Notes under the pieces: model-generated
What the model was told of the DNA's origin: nothing
Databases searched by the model: none
The model's input: only the letters and a program-made list of their open reading frames with translations
Position numbers and translations under genes: made by a program
Assembly (NCBI RefSeq): GCF_026162645.1
Contig: NZ_JAOTBE010000008.1
Location: 26,625-90,624 of the forward strand
Direction: 5' to 3'
DNA from: Paracoccus rhizosphaerae
GTDB taxonomy: Bacteria > Pseudomonadota > Alphaproteobacteria > Rhodobacterales > Rhodobacteraceae
Length of the DNA stretch: 64,000 nucleotides
In this document: one piece after another, positions 49,836-58,440 of the stretch
Layout: each line of letters begins with the position of its first letter
Numbering within the stretch: position 1 is the stretch's first letter

Positions 49836-50633
49836 TTACCTCAGGTCCGGCATGGTGAAATCGAGCATTTCCTGTTCCTGCGCCCAGGCACTCGCCTGCG
49901 ACACATCCGACATGCCCATCCCGTAGCTCTGCATGGCAAGAAGCTGGTTGTTCAGGATCAGCTCCTTGACCGCCTCGCCCATCATCCGGGTGTTGAGATC
50001 AATCGCCTCCTTGATGCCGGTCTGCTCCGGGATCTCGGCCACGAGCGTCTCGAGGCGCTGAAGGCTGACAGAGGTCTCGCGCTGCGCGGTATCGGCGGTC
50101 GCCGCCACAAGGGCCCCTGTCGTGGCCTGTGTCGCCGCCCGCTTTTCTGCCACGCTGCCGCTCTTGCCCATGGTCTCGACGCGGGCAGGATCGAGGCCCG
50201 CCCTGGCCATGGTCGATTTGGCGGAGGTCTGGATTGCCGTGCGATAGCTTGAGGACAGGCCCGACCAGTCGCCCGTGCTGGCCGATCCAGCGGCTTGCAG
50301 GATGCTGGTCATCTTCGGGTCCAGAACCGTATCAAGGCCGCCGCCCATCAAAAGGCCCTGAATATCGGCCTTGCCGGTCAGGACGGCATAGATCCCTTGC
50401 AGCTCCGCCGTCTGCCTTTGCAGCTCCGCCAGTTGATCAACAAGTTGATCGAGCATGTCCGACTGGATGCCGAAGTCTTCGAGCATCCGCTTGATCTGGG
50501 TGATCTGCTGGGCAACTGACTGCGTGTCGATGGTCGGCACGCCCTGGGCATAACCGGATGACGTGACAGCCAGCATCGAGGTCAGGCACAGGCCTGCACC
50601 GAGACATAAACTGGTGACGGTGTTTCGCATCAC
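49836..50633 (-). CDS. virB5: VirB5 minor pilus protein
   Basis: 265 residues. The signal peptide is to about residue 29, then come VirB5/TrbJ features: GVPTIDTQSVAQQITQIKRM, a long helical bundle and a central Gly-rich part. It ends in AQEQEMLDFTMPDLR, a tail shared in form with two other proteins of this operon. It sits at the pilus tip in model systems. Overlaps the upstream transglycosylase gene by 4 bases. Confidence 0.85.
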   Translation of the reverse strand: MMRNTVTSLCLGAGLCLTSMLAVTSSGYAQGVPTIDTQSVAQQITQIKRMLEDFGIQSDMLDQLVDQLAELQRQTAELQGIYAVLTGKADIQGLLMGGGLDTVLDPKMTSILQAAGSASTGDWSGLSSSYRTAIQTSAKSTMARAGLDPARVETMGKSGSVAEKRAATQATTGALVAATADTAQRETSVSLQRLETLVAEIPEQTGIKEAIDLNTRMMGEAVKELILNNQLLAMQSYGMGMSDVSQASAWAQEQEMLDFTMPDLR

Positions 50634-51778
50634 AATCTCCCTTGGAAATCCAGAAACTCTCGCTCCTGGGCATAGGCCGCTGCCGCAGCGACTGCCTCGG
50701 CCGAGAGCGGCTTCGATCGGGTCGCGATCAGCCGGGTCCGAATGACCAGAAGGCGGGCAAATTCCGCCCGCACATAGCTGTTCAGCGCCATCGCCTCGGC
50801 CGCGTTTTCCACCTGATCAAGGCGCGACATGACATCGTTGAGCCGGGCCATTGCCAAACCCATGTCTTGCCCGGCCTCGTCGGCATATTGGGCAACGGCG
50901 CCGCCGATCATCGCCTTCTCGGCATTCGCCAGATAGGCGGCCTCAACGGAGCCGATTTGATCCGCCGCCCCGAGCTTCGCCATGTATTGGCGGTACTTGG
51001 CGGGGATCACCTGAACGTATTTGCGGGTTTCCGCGAAGGGCGGCACGCCGCCATGCTTGCGAACATTGCCTGCCCCTGCGTTGTAGGCCGCCAGTGCCAG
51101 GATCATGTCGCCGCCAAAGGCATTGAGTTGCTGCGCCAGGTACCGCGCGCCGCCCTCTGCCTGAACGGAGGGGTCTGAGCGATAGGTGGCCCGGATGCCC
51201 AGATCACCGGCCGTATCAGGCATGATCTGGGTCAGGCCATAAGCCCCGACCGGCGACTGCGCATGAGGGTTGAAGCGACTTTCCTGCCAGATCATCGCCT
51301 GGAGCCAGCACCGCCACTGGATCAGCGACAGGCCCGCATGCTGAAGATGATGTGTGTCCTTGGCGGCACGGATGATGATCTCCTCGACGTTTTCCCGGCC
51401 CTCGCCAAAGAGCAGCTCAGCCGCCGTGCTGTTGTCTGTGGCATAGACCGCCTGCTTTCTATCCGCTGCCGCTTCAAGGTCCGCGATCATGGCAGCGGCC
51501 CCTGTGCCGCCATCCGGCAGGGTCATTCCGCCCGACACATCGCCCAGGGCTTTGAGTTGCTGGCGATCTGCCTCAAGCCTCCTGCGCGCTTCCTCCGCCT
51601 TCTGCCGTTGCAGCGCCAGGTCAGCTTCCAGATGCGCGGTGATTTCTGCTTCCTTGGCGTTCTTGGCCAGGTCCACGACCGGAACGCCTTGCGCCAGCGA
51701 GGTGCTGGAGAGCATCAGCGCCATGAGCGGCACGGCTGCCGCCGACCAGCCGGAGAACAGCCGATCAAGGCTGCGCAT
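50630..51778 (-). CDS. Lytic transglycosylase of the T4SS with VirB5-like tail
   Basis: 382 residues: signal peptide, coiled-coil region (about 30-80), SLT domain at ~145-270 (IWQESRFNPHAQSPVGAYG with the catalytic Glu, TQIMPDTAGDLGI, LALAAYNAGAGNVRKHGG), then a helical extension ending AQEREFLDFQGRL. The domain opens the peptidoglycan for the channel. The tail resembles the end of VirB5, suggesting that both dock to the same partner. A second transglycosylase occurs at 54947-55624. ATG 51778 is preferred; the frame is open further upstream. Confidence 0.85.
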   Translation of the reverse strand: MRSLDRLFSGWSAAAVPLMALMLSSTSLAQGVPVVDLAKNAKEAEITAHLEADLALQRQKAEEARRRLEADRQQLKALGDVSGGMTLPDGGTGAAAMIADLEAAADRKQAVYATDNSTAAELLFGEGRENVEEIIIRAAKDTHHLQHAGLSLIQWRCWLQAMIWQESRFNPHAQSPVGAYGLTQIMPDTAGDLGIRATYRSDPSVQAEGGARYLAQQLNAFGGDMILALAAYNAGAGNVRKHGGVPPFAETRKYVQVIPAKYRQYMAKLGAADQIGSVEAAYLANAEKAMIGGAVAQYADEAGQDMGLAMARLNDVMSRLDQVENAAEAMALNSYVRAEFARLLVIRTRLIATRSKPLSAEAVAAAAAYAQEREFLDFQGRL

Positions 51779-51992
51779 ACGGCCCGTCCTCGACCACGTT
51801 TTCGTAAAAGCCGACCTTGTGAACGGCATCTTGCCGCGCCTCGCCCCAGAGCTCAGGCAGGGGCCGCAGATCGCAGGTCAGATCGCCGCGCGGGGTGAAG
51901 CATCTGCTGTCGATGGGCTGTGACTGCGTGCCCGCGCAGGCCGACAAGGCAAGAGATGCAAAGAGCACTAGCACGACAGGGTTACGCATCAT
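51765..51992 (-). CDS. VirB7-like T4SS lipoprotein
   Basis: About 75 residues. The signal ends in the lipobox LSAC (MMRNPVVLVLFASLALSAC), and the mature part is short with two further Cys (SRCFTPRGDLTCDLRPLPELWG). Small lipoproteins in this place are VirB7 equivalents that pair with VirB9. It overlaps both virB4 (11 bases) and the transglycosylase gene (14 bases). A start at 51989 is equally possible. Confidence 0.78.
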   Translation of the reverse strand: MMRNPVVLVLFASLALSACAGTQSQPIDSRCFTPRGDLTCDLRPLPELWGEARQDAVHKVGFYENVVEDGPYAQP

Positions 51993-54360
51993 CAAGTCCT
52001 TTCCAGAAATCGGGCCGTGTCCGGTAATCCGCCCCCACAAGGGCCTCACCGGCCTTCATGCCGCCGAGGATGGTCAGGAGCGGGCCAAGGGCCGAGAGAT
52101 CGGTGTCGATCACATGCGAGCCGTCATCGGAACGCAGGAGCGCGACGCGCGAGCCGGGGTTCACCCCCATGAGGATTTCCAGCTCCTTTTGGTTCAGATT
52201 GAGGCCGTCATAGTCACTGACACTGGCTTCCTTGTTCGGGAGCAGCATCTTCGTGGGCAGGGCTTGCAGCAGCGTGCGCCCATGCGCCGAAGCGTTCAGT
52301 TGGTGCGCGAACTGCGTCATCATCACGACAACAGTGTTTTGCTTGCGCGCCGTGACGAGCCAATTCTCGATGCGACCCGCGAAATAGCTGTTGTCGAGGG
52401 CCTTCCAGGCTTCATCAATGATGATGATCGTCGGGCGCCTGTCCTCGATCTTCCGCTCGATGCGGCGGAAGATGTAGGACAGAACCGCCATGCGGGCCTT
52501 CTGGTTGTCGGTGTCCAGAATGTCGGTCAAGTCAAAGCCGACAAACTGGCCGTCGAGGGAAAAGCTGTCTTCGACCTCGTGACCGAAGATCCAGCCGAAG
52601 CGGTGGCCGGCGGTCCATTCGTTCATCCTGTCGGCAAGCGCGCCCCCATCATGGGTGGCACCGACCAGTTGCGCAAACTCGCTCCAGGTCCGCAGCCGCG
52701 GATTGCGGGCTGCCGCGTTCTGGCGCACGGCATGGCGCACCGCCCGCGACTGTTCAGGCTGAAGGGCTTCATGCCCGCTTTCCATCAGATGGATCAGCCA
52801 GTCGCTCAGCCATTCCTGTCCGGCTGCATCGGTTTCCGTCCAGAGCGGATTGAGGCCGGTGCGCTCGCCCGCCTTCAGTTCGGAATAGCTGCCGCCAAGG
52901 GCGCGCACCGCCATTTCCATGCCCCGCCGATAATCGAAGACAAAGACCCGAGCGCCCACCCGCTGCGCCTGTGCTGCCAGAAAGGCGGCCTGCACCGATT
53001 TGCCCGATCCCATGCGGCCAAGGATGAGGGTGTGGCCGTTGGAGGGTTCTTTCCGTGGATCGCCTTCCTCATGGAAGTTGAAGCGGTAGGCGCTGCGCGA
53101 GATGGACGGAAACCAGGTGATGTTGGTGCCCCAGGGCACCCGTGAGCTGGGCTTGCCCATGGCCGCGCGATGAAGCGCGGCCATGTCGGCAAACTGTTCG
53201 TTGGTGATCGCGCCTTCCCGGATGCGGAAGGCCCGGTTGCAGGGGTGCTGGCCGAAATACACCGTCCGCGCGGTGTAGCCTTGAGAGATCAGCTTCACGC
53301 CGGCGGTGACGGCGATATTGCGGATCATCGAACTGATGCGGCCAAGCTCTTCTTCGCTGTCTGCATAAACCGCGACCGCCATCTGGTGCTGCCCGAAGGT
53401 GATCTCCCCCGAGGCCAGCCGGTTCTGACCATTTTGCAGTGCGAGGATCAGGTTTTCGGCCTTGTCGTTGATCGCGTCCCGGCGGCGCAATTCGCGGGCG
53501 ACCCGCTCCTCCATGACGCTGTTGTTGACCGGCACGAAGTAGTTGGAGACCACCATATCCACGGGCAGGTCCAGCTCGTCGAACATGGTGACGAAGGACT
53601 CGCGCGGATATTCCTTGATCGAGTAGATGGTGCCGACCCGATCCGGCAGGCTGCCGCCGCTCAGATAGATCTTGTCCCCCTTGAAGGTGACGCGGGTGTT
53701 CGAGACGGTTTCCGCAATGGTGCGGTCGAAGGCCGTTTGAAAGGTCGGAACCTCGATGCCCGTGCTGATGCTTTCGAGAAAGCCGAGCAATTCGCCGCTC
53801 TCTGCCGTGAGCACGCGCGGCTCTATGCCGGACAGGGCCGAGCAGAAAAACGAGACAACCTCGCTCAGTTGTGCCACCTGGGCATCGATCTGGCCTGCCA
53901 GCAGCGCGCGTGATTTCCCGATGCTGAACGGGATCTTCGAGAGCACGTCCGGCCGCTTGATGACGGTGATCGTGATCGTGTGTTCGCGCAGGTTCGAGCG
54001 GCCCATGAAGCCTTGCCACCGCCGGTCGATCGCGGCCGCCATGCTGTCGCCGGTCACGGGTGGCAGGCTGGTGTCGATGCGTCGCGAAATCTTGTGAACC
54101 GTGTAGGCGAACCTGTCGCCCGTTTGCGCGATGATGCTGGCAAAGATGTCCTTGGCGCGGTCCAGCAGGTCATCAGCCACGGTCAGGCTGTTCAGCCCAC
54201 TGACCCGGATGCACTGGAAGAACTCGTTGCCCCTGGTGCGGATGGTTCGGTCACCCAACAGAGACACATAGGGCAGCATGGCGGCCACCGACTGTTCCTT
54301 GCGCACCCAAGAGGGCAGCACGTCGAGGGCGGCAGGCCCGATCCGAGGATCATGGTTCAT
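51982..54360 (-). CDS. virB4: VirB4 ATPase
   Basis: 792 residues. N-terminal VirB4/CagE region (PYVSLLGDRTIRTRGNEFFQ), Walker A GRMGSGKS at 448-455, Walker B IIIIDEAWKAL, and MMTQFAHQLNAS. It energises pilus subunit extraction and substrate transfer. ATG 54360 (MNHDPRIG) overlaps virB3 by 11 bases and is preferred over an upstream start that would run through virB3. Confidence 0.95.
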   Translation of the reverse strand: MNHDPRIGPAALDVLPSWVRKEQSVAAMLPYVSLLGDRTIRTRGNEFFQCIRVSGLNSLTVADDLLDRAKDIFASIIAQTGDRFAYTVHKISRRIDTSLPPVTGDSMAAAIDRRWQGFMGRSNLREHTITITVIKRPDVLSKIPFSIGKSRALLAGQIDAQVAQLSEVVSFFCSALSGIEPRVLTAESGELLGFLESISTGIEVPTFQTAFDRTIAETVSNTRVTFKGDKIYLSGGSLPDRVGTIYSIKEYPRESFVTMFDELDLPVDMVVSNYFVPVNNSVMEERVARELRRRDAINDKAENLILALQNGQNRLASGEITFGQHQMAVAVYADSEEELGRISSMIRNIAVTAGVKLISQGYTARTVYFGQHPCNRAFRIREGAITNEQFADMAALHRAAMGKPSSRVPWGTNITWFPSISRSAYRFNFHEEGDPRKEPSNGHTLILGRMGSGKSVQAAFLAAQAQRVGARVFVFDYRRGMEMAVRALGGSYSELKAGERTGLNPLWTETDAAGQEWLSDWLIHLMESGHEALQPEQSRAVRHAVRQNAAARNPRLRTWSEFAQLVGATHDGGALADRMNEWTAGHRFGWIFGHEVEDSFSLDGQFVGFDLTDILDTDNQKARMAVLSYIFRRIERKIEDRRPTIIIIDEAWKALDNSYFAGRIENWLVTARKQNTVVVMMTQFAHQLNASAHGRTLLQALPTKMLLPNKEASVSDYDGLNLNQKELEILMGVNPGSRVALLRSDDGSHVIDTDLSALGPLLTILGGMKAGEALVGADYRTRPDFWKGLDDA

Positions 54361-54628
54361 AGCTGTCGGCCCCCCAGAGGTCCTTGTTTCTGGTCCGGCG
54401 GGTCTGACGGCTGACGACAGTGACCACATCGAAGAAATGAGGGTCCCATTCCGCCGCAAGCCAGAATGCTGGATAGGCAAGGGCTGAGAAGAGAAGCGTC
54501 CAGAAGCTCTCGGCCCATACAAAGGCCAGGACGGACCCCGCCATCCAGATCACGGCATAAAACATCGGCAAGCCCATGAGGCGAGGCGGGCGGATGAGGC
54601 CGAGGAAAAGCAGGGACCGTCTGAGCAT
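54350..54628 (-). CDS. virB3: VirB3 membrane protein
   Basis: 92 residues with the VirB3 pattern: LIRPPRLMGLPMFYAVIW then two hydrophobic helices and a WDPHFFDVV end. It works with VirB4 in pilus assembly. It lies 4 bases after virB2. Confidence 0.92.
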   Translation of the reverse strand: MLRRSLLFLGLIRPPRLMGLPMFYAVIWMAGSVLAFVWAESFWTLLFSALAYPAFWLAAEWDPHFFDVVTVVSRQTRRTRNKDLWGADSYEP

Positions 54629-54632
54629 GGGA

Positions 54633-54950
54633 TCAGGCGCCCCACATGGCGTTCACGATGGTTGCCGCGCCGGCGACGATGGCGATACCAGCCACGACGT
54701 AGACGACCGTGCGGAAGTCCACGTAGCCCATCAGCCAGGCAGCACCGATGCCGATCACGGCAAGCGTCGCCATGGCCTTGCCGAGCGGCCCGGTCAGGGT
54801 ATCGGCGATGCCGGTCAGGATATTGGTGATCGGGCTCAGGTTGATCGTGCCAGCCGCCAGGGCGGGCGAGGTCATCAACACGAGAAGGCCGACTGCCAGG
54901 AGCGCGCAAAGCGCCAGATTGAACGCCGAAATTGGCATGGTGTTGTTCAT
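54633..54950 (-). CDS. virB2: VirB2 major pilin
   Basis: 105 residues from ATG 54950. Long signal peptide (to ALAAG near residue 34), then two hydrophobic helices: LTGPLGKAMATLAVIGIGAA and TVVYVVAGIAIVAGAATIV. This is the standard VirB2/TrbC pilin layout. ATG overlaps the transglycosylase stop (4 bases). Confidence 0.9.
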   Translation of the reverse strand: MNNTMPISAFNLALCALLAVGLLVLMTSPALAAGTINLSPITNILTGIADTLTGPLGKAMATLAVIGIGAAWLMGYVDFRTVVYVVAGIAIVAGAATIVNAMWGA

Positions 54951-55624
54951 AGGGTGTCTCCGTTCAGTCGGGAAAAAACAGCCATGACCTTGCGGACGTG
55001 GCCAATGGTCTCGCGGTAGGGAGGGATGCCGCCGTGGCGCGAAACGGCCTCGGGACCGGCGTTGTAGCCAGCCAGAGCCAGCTCTTTCGTCCCGAAGCGA
55101 CCCAGAAGAAAAAGCAGGTAGCGCGCAGAACCATCGAGGTTCTGGTGCATGTCGTGGGGGTTTACGCCGAGAGCTGCTGCCGTCGCGGGCATGAGTTGAC
55201 CAAGACCGATCGCTCCGACATGGCTGCGGGCCTTCGGATTGTAGGCGCTCTCGATTTCGATATTGGCACGGTAGAAGTTCCGCCACTCGGTGACGGACAT
55301 GTCCGCTTTGCGCAAAGCAGCATGACCGCCATAGCGCATCGCTGTTTGATCAATGGCATTGAGAACTTCTGGATGTGCCGCAACTGCCCGTGGCGCTCGA
55401 AAGCCTGCGTCCGGTTGGGCCAGGAGCGGCATAGAATTTTCAGCGCTCAAAGCCTGACGTTGGGCTTCCCTTATTATCGGTTGCCCGCCGGCGCCATAGT
55501 GGCGGGCGAAACCGTTGCTTTGCTCTCTGAATTGGAAGGTTCCGTCGGACCCGGGCACAAGGACCATGCCATTTCCGAGGCAGGCATTTGCGCCAAGTGT
55601 CAGCCCCCCTATTAGGCAGATCAC
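54947..55624 (-). CDS. virB1: VirB1-like lytic transglycosylase
   Basis: About 225 residues. SLT domain: NIEIESAYNPKARSHVGAIG with the catalytic Glu, LGQLMPATAAALGVNPHD, ALAGYNAGPEAVSRHGG. N-terminal hydrophobic stretch (VICLIGGLTLGANA) could be the signal. The start is uncertain: GTG at 55624 is used here, but the frame is open far upstream, where it shadows the preceding gene. It is the first canonical virB gene, immediately before virB2. Confidence 0.8.
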   Translation of the reverse strand: MICLIGGLTLGANACLGNGMVLVPGSDGTFQFREQSNGFARHYGAGGQPIIREAQRQALSAENSMPLLAQPDAGFRAPRAVAAHPEVLNAIDQTAMRYGGHAALRKADMSVTEWRNFYRANIEIESAYNPKARSHVGAIGLGQLMPATAAALGVNPHDMHQNLDGSARYLLFLLGRFGTKELALAGYNAGPEAVSRHGGIPPYRETIGHVRKVMAVFSRLNGDTL

Positions 55625-55667
55625 TGCCGCCGGGGTGAGGTTGCGGAGGGAGAATTGCGCGGAAGAC

Positions 55668-56036
55668 TTAGCTCCGGTTTTCCTTCGATGGTTTTTCGGA
55701 AACTGACTGAATCGTTCGGCCCCCGGAGAAGAACGGAATATCCAGATGCGCGAAACCAGCTTCGTGCATGAATGAGGACAGGCCGTTGATGGTTTTAAAG
55801 ACCCTGACCTTAATCTCGTCCATGTCATCGACGCGTCGCGGCGTCGTGACGAGCAGCTTCTCAAACGTGCCTTCTGAATTGACGACGCGAATGATCCACT
55901 CGCCGTACCAGACAGAGGCTTTGCGATAAGCCGCAACCTGACACACGACCTCAGCCAGGTAGCCGCTGGCAATAAGCTTTCTGAACCTGGGTTCTGTAAC
56001 CACATTCGGCGCTTCTTTATTCAGTTCGCTTTCCAC
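55668..56036 (-). CDS. First gene of the virB operon, unknown function
   Basis: 122 residues from a GTG at 56036 that has GGAGGA 8 bases upstream. A soluble alpha/beta protein (RFRKLIASGYLAEVVCQVAAYR, IIRVVNSEGTFEKLLVTTPR, HLDIPFFSGGRTIQSV). No signal peptide. Small cytoplasmic proteins at this point are sometimes transfer regulators, but no DNA-binding motif is evident. Confidence 0.6.
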   Translation of the reverse strand: MESELNKEAPNVVTEPRFRKLIASGYLAEVVCQVAAYRKASVWYGEWIIRVVNSEGTFEKLLVTTPRRVDDMDEIKVRVFKTINGLSSFMHEAGFAHLDIPFFSGGRTIQSVSEKPSKENRS

Positions 56037-56109
56037 GCCTGTGGTCCTCCAACTGGTCGGACCAGGCACCCTCCGCGGGTGTCCCAGTCTTACGAGATTA
56101 TAATATCAC

Positions 56110-56131
56110 CAGCAACCCTATAGTGTTGCTG
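56110..56131. promoter_or_regulatory. 22-bp palindrome upstream of the virB operon
   Basis: CAGCAAC-N8-GTTGCTG with an inner CTATAG palindrome; only one base pair of the 22 is mismatched. A TATAAT-like element lies beside it (about 56097-56103). It is centred 84 bases before the first virB-operon start, so it is a candidate operator for transfer control. Confidence 0.65.
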
Positions 56132-56480
56132 AACGCGACTTTCAGATCGCGCGGTCATCACTATGATGTGGAACCACGAAATCCTAGCCATTTCCGGGGA
56201 GGCGTGGACTGCACTGGCAGGTTGAGGGGCGGCATGCGGGCTAATCTGTCTGCTGATGCGGACCGCCTTTGCGGCAGCGCCTGGATTTGCCGTGCGCCGC
56301 CCAACGCTACCTTCCACGCCTTGACGGGGGAGCCGCTCGCTGAGCTCCAAAAGGCGCGAATGGTTCATAGGAACGCGGTCAGGCTACGTGAGCGGCCGGG
56401 AAGTAAGGCAGCCCGCAGAGCCGCCTTTCTCGCGACGTGTTCGCGCTAAGCCACGCCAACAGTCGGCATGGCTGCATTTT
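56132..56480. other. Intergenic region, no gene supported
   Basis: No frame here has a good start signal or recognisable protein. Several overlapping ORFs on both strands look like GC shadows. It may hold the promoters for the divergent virB and 56481-56681 transcription units' downstream ends. Confidence 0.3.
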
Positions 56481-56681
56481 TCATTCGTAGATCACGTTCT
56501 CGCATCTCTCGCGCTTCCACATCACCGCGACCTGCCCGGTGTTCCACCTGTAGAGCCAACCGACGACTTCCCGCGAGTTCTGATCGAGGACGCGCTTGAT
56601 CGGGTGTGCCTGCTCTCTTTCACCGAGCGATCCGAACATGTCGTTCTCGGTAGGCACGAACTTTCCACCTTGTATACCCAT
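56481..56681 (-). CDS. Small hypothetical protein (66 aa)
   Basis: ATG 56681 has GGGAG 7 bases upstream. The product begins MGIQGGKFVPTENDMFGSLG and continues with HPIKRVLDQNSREVVGWLYRW; the compact, Trp-rich sequence looks like a folded domain. No family recognised. It reads away from the rcgA-like gene, with the two starts 137 bases apart. Confidence 0.55.
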   Translation of the reverse strand: MGIQGGKFVPTENDMFGSLGEREQAHPIKRVLDQNSREVVGWLYRWNTGQVAVMWKRERCENVIYE

Positions 56682-56817
56682 ATTTCTGCTCCCACGGGCG
56701 TTGTGGCCTGGCAACGGAGCTCGCTCCAATGCCAAGCCATTTGTTCATTCGCGGTTAATGAACTATGGTCGCTTCCCTGATCACGGCATGATGCGAAATC
56801 CTGCGAAGCACAACGAA

Positions 56818-58440
56818 ATGAAGCCACGTAACATGCTGACCAAGAATAAGAAGTTTTTCGTTCCTCCGAGTGGCGACGGCAGGGACTTCAAGGCGTTGTT
56901 CAAGCATCTTGCTGCTGCTGGTGCGGGGCGGCCTGTCGACGAAAACGGCTTCCCACAAGGACCGTGGACACCAGACCTTCTGGCAGAGGCAATCTCGCAG
57001 ATCGACGCAAACCGGGCGGGGGTCGACCTGCGCACCGTCCAGCTCTGGTTTCAGGACAACGACAAGGGCATCAGCCCCGACAACATCCGGTGGCTGGCAC
57101 GGATCTTCGGATGCGACGACCCCGAGGCGACAAGTGCATGGCAAGCTGAACTGACTGCCTCACAAGGGCGACTGATTGCGCAAAGGCGGAAGCGCCGAAA
57201 GCCGTTGGCCGGCAGTGAGCAAGAGGTCGGCACGTCCGAGAAAGAGGCGGTCGCCGTGGACGGCACGATCGCCACGGATGCAACAGACGATCGGGTGCCC
57301 GAAAAACAGTCGGTCAAAGGCTTCAGCCTTGCTCAAAAATCGGAGGCGATCTTTGGGAGGGGATCGTTTCTGGACCTGCCAGCATTGGTCTTCGCGGGTG
57401 CAGTTGCGCTTGGGTTCATGTCCCTCTTCCTGGGCGTTCACAGTGTCGCCTACGCCGAAGGCGGCGGTGTTCCAAAGCAGGTCGGGTTTCTCTGGGCCCC
57501 GAACTGGACCCTCCTGTTCATGATATTCATGCCCCTTTTCCTTGCCTTCTCCCGAGAGGTGTTGGGCTACTGGAAGAATGAGGGCCGGGCGCAGCTCGCT
57601 GCAGCAAGTGGCGGCGCAGGCGGCGATGAAGGATGGATGAAGAAAGTCGAGGCCTCGCCCCTCACCTACTGGGCAGTCTTTCTTGTCTGTGTCGGGTTCG
57701 CCGGTATTTTCCAGTGGATCAGCGTTCGCTTGATCCCCTTGCTGGACGGTGGTGGCGACTATGCTGTCGACTGGGGATCTGCCGCCATCCTGAGGCCCGA
57801 TGTCATATCAGTAGCTGAAGAGGCGACCCTCACAGGATTTGCCTACATCTACATGAGCCTGTGTTTTTATCTCTTCTTTGTCGGCAATATCCTGCTCTAC
57901 ACCCTGGCCTATGATTATGGGGACCTGAGGAAACTGGCGGACAATACTGGGAGATTATCAGCGCTTGCCGGATCCGCTGGCGAAAGGATCATGCGAGTCA
58001 TTTTCAGATGCACTCTATCGGGCGTGCTTATTGCTATCTGCATGAAGCTTCAGTCCATCTACCTGGTGATAAACAGCCCGAACATTCTGCAATGGATAAT
58101 TCAGGATTTCTTGTCGAGTGTGATCGGGCGGGATACCGGGGTAAGTTGGCAGGACTACAGTACCCCAAATCAATACACGAGCCTTGTCGTCGTTTTGGTG
58201 ACTTGCTTTACCTTCTTCTATGCATCTACTCGGATAGGCGCCATTCCTGGATATGGCACAGCTCGAATGAGAATGGCGGCAGCCGTCGTGCTGCTGGTCG
58301 CAGCTTATCTCACGATAGGTGCGTTCAATGGCTTCTCGATCCTGCTCTGCATCTCGGTGCTTTTTGCAATCTGTGGCCTGCTTGATCCGTGGCTAGGGAC
58401 CCGGCGAAAGCGCACGGGAGAGAGCGCAATTGTATCATAG
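56818..58440 (+). CDS. RcgA-like membrane protein (tentative)
   Basis: About 540 residues; the start at 56818 is uncertain (56833 and 56788 also fit). The N-terminal ~130 residues are soluble, with a WTPDLLAEAISQID... TVQLWFQDNDKGISPDN helical region resembling a DNA-binding or adapter domain. After a charged linker there are about eight transmembrane helices (from FLDLPALVFAGAVALGFMSL onward). Paired with an alpha/beta hydrolase, this matches the RcgA/RcgR pair described as regulators of conjugation in rhizobial plasmids. I infer the assignment from architecture and context. Confidence 0.6.
   Translation: MKPRNMLTKNKKFFVPPSGDGRDFKALFKHLAAAGAGRPVDENGFPQGPWTPDLLAEAISQIDANRAGVDLRTVQLWFQDNDKGISPDNIRWLARIFGCDDPEATSAWQAELTASQGRLIAQRRKRRKPLAGSEQEVGTSEKEAVAVDGTIATDATDDRVPEKQSVKGFSLAQKSEAIFGRGSFLDLPALVFAGAVALGFMSLFLGVHSVAYAEGGGVPKQVGFLWAPNWTLLFMIFMPLFLAFSREVLGYWKNEGRAQLAAASGGAGGDEGWMKKVEASPLTYWAVFLVCVGFAGIFQWISVRLIPLLDGGGDYAVDWGSAAILRPDVISVAEEATLTGFAYIYMSLCFYLFFVGNILLYTLAYDYGDLRKLADNTGRLSALAGSAGERIMRVIFRCTLSGVLIAICMKLQSIYLVINSPNILQWIIQDFLSSVIGRDTGVSWQDYSTPNQYTSLVVVLVTCFTFFYASTRIGAIPGYGTARMRMAAAVVLLVAAYLTIGAFNGFSILLCISVLFAICGLLDPWLGTRRKRTGESAIVS

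Noticed and set aside
54633..55286. Long minus-strand frame extending virB2 upstream to 217 residues
   Set aside because: The extra N-terminal part overlaps the VirB1-like transglycosylase in another frame; the ATG at 54950 gives a normal pilin with a signal peptide.
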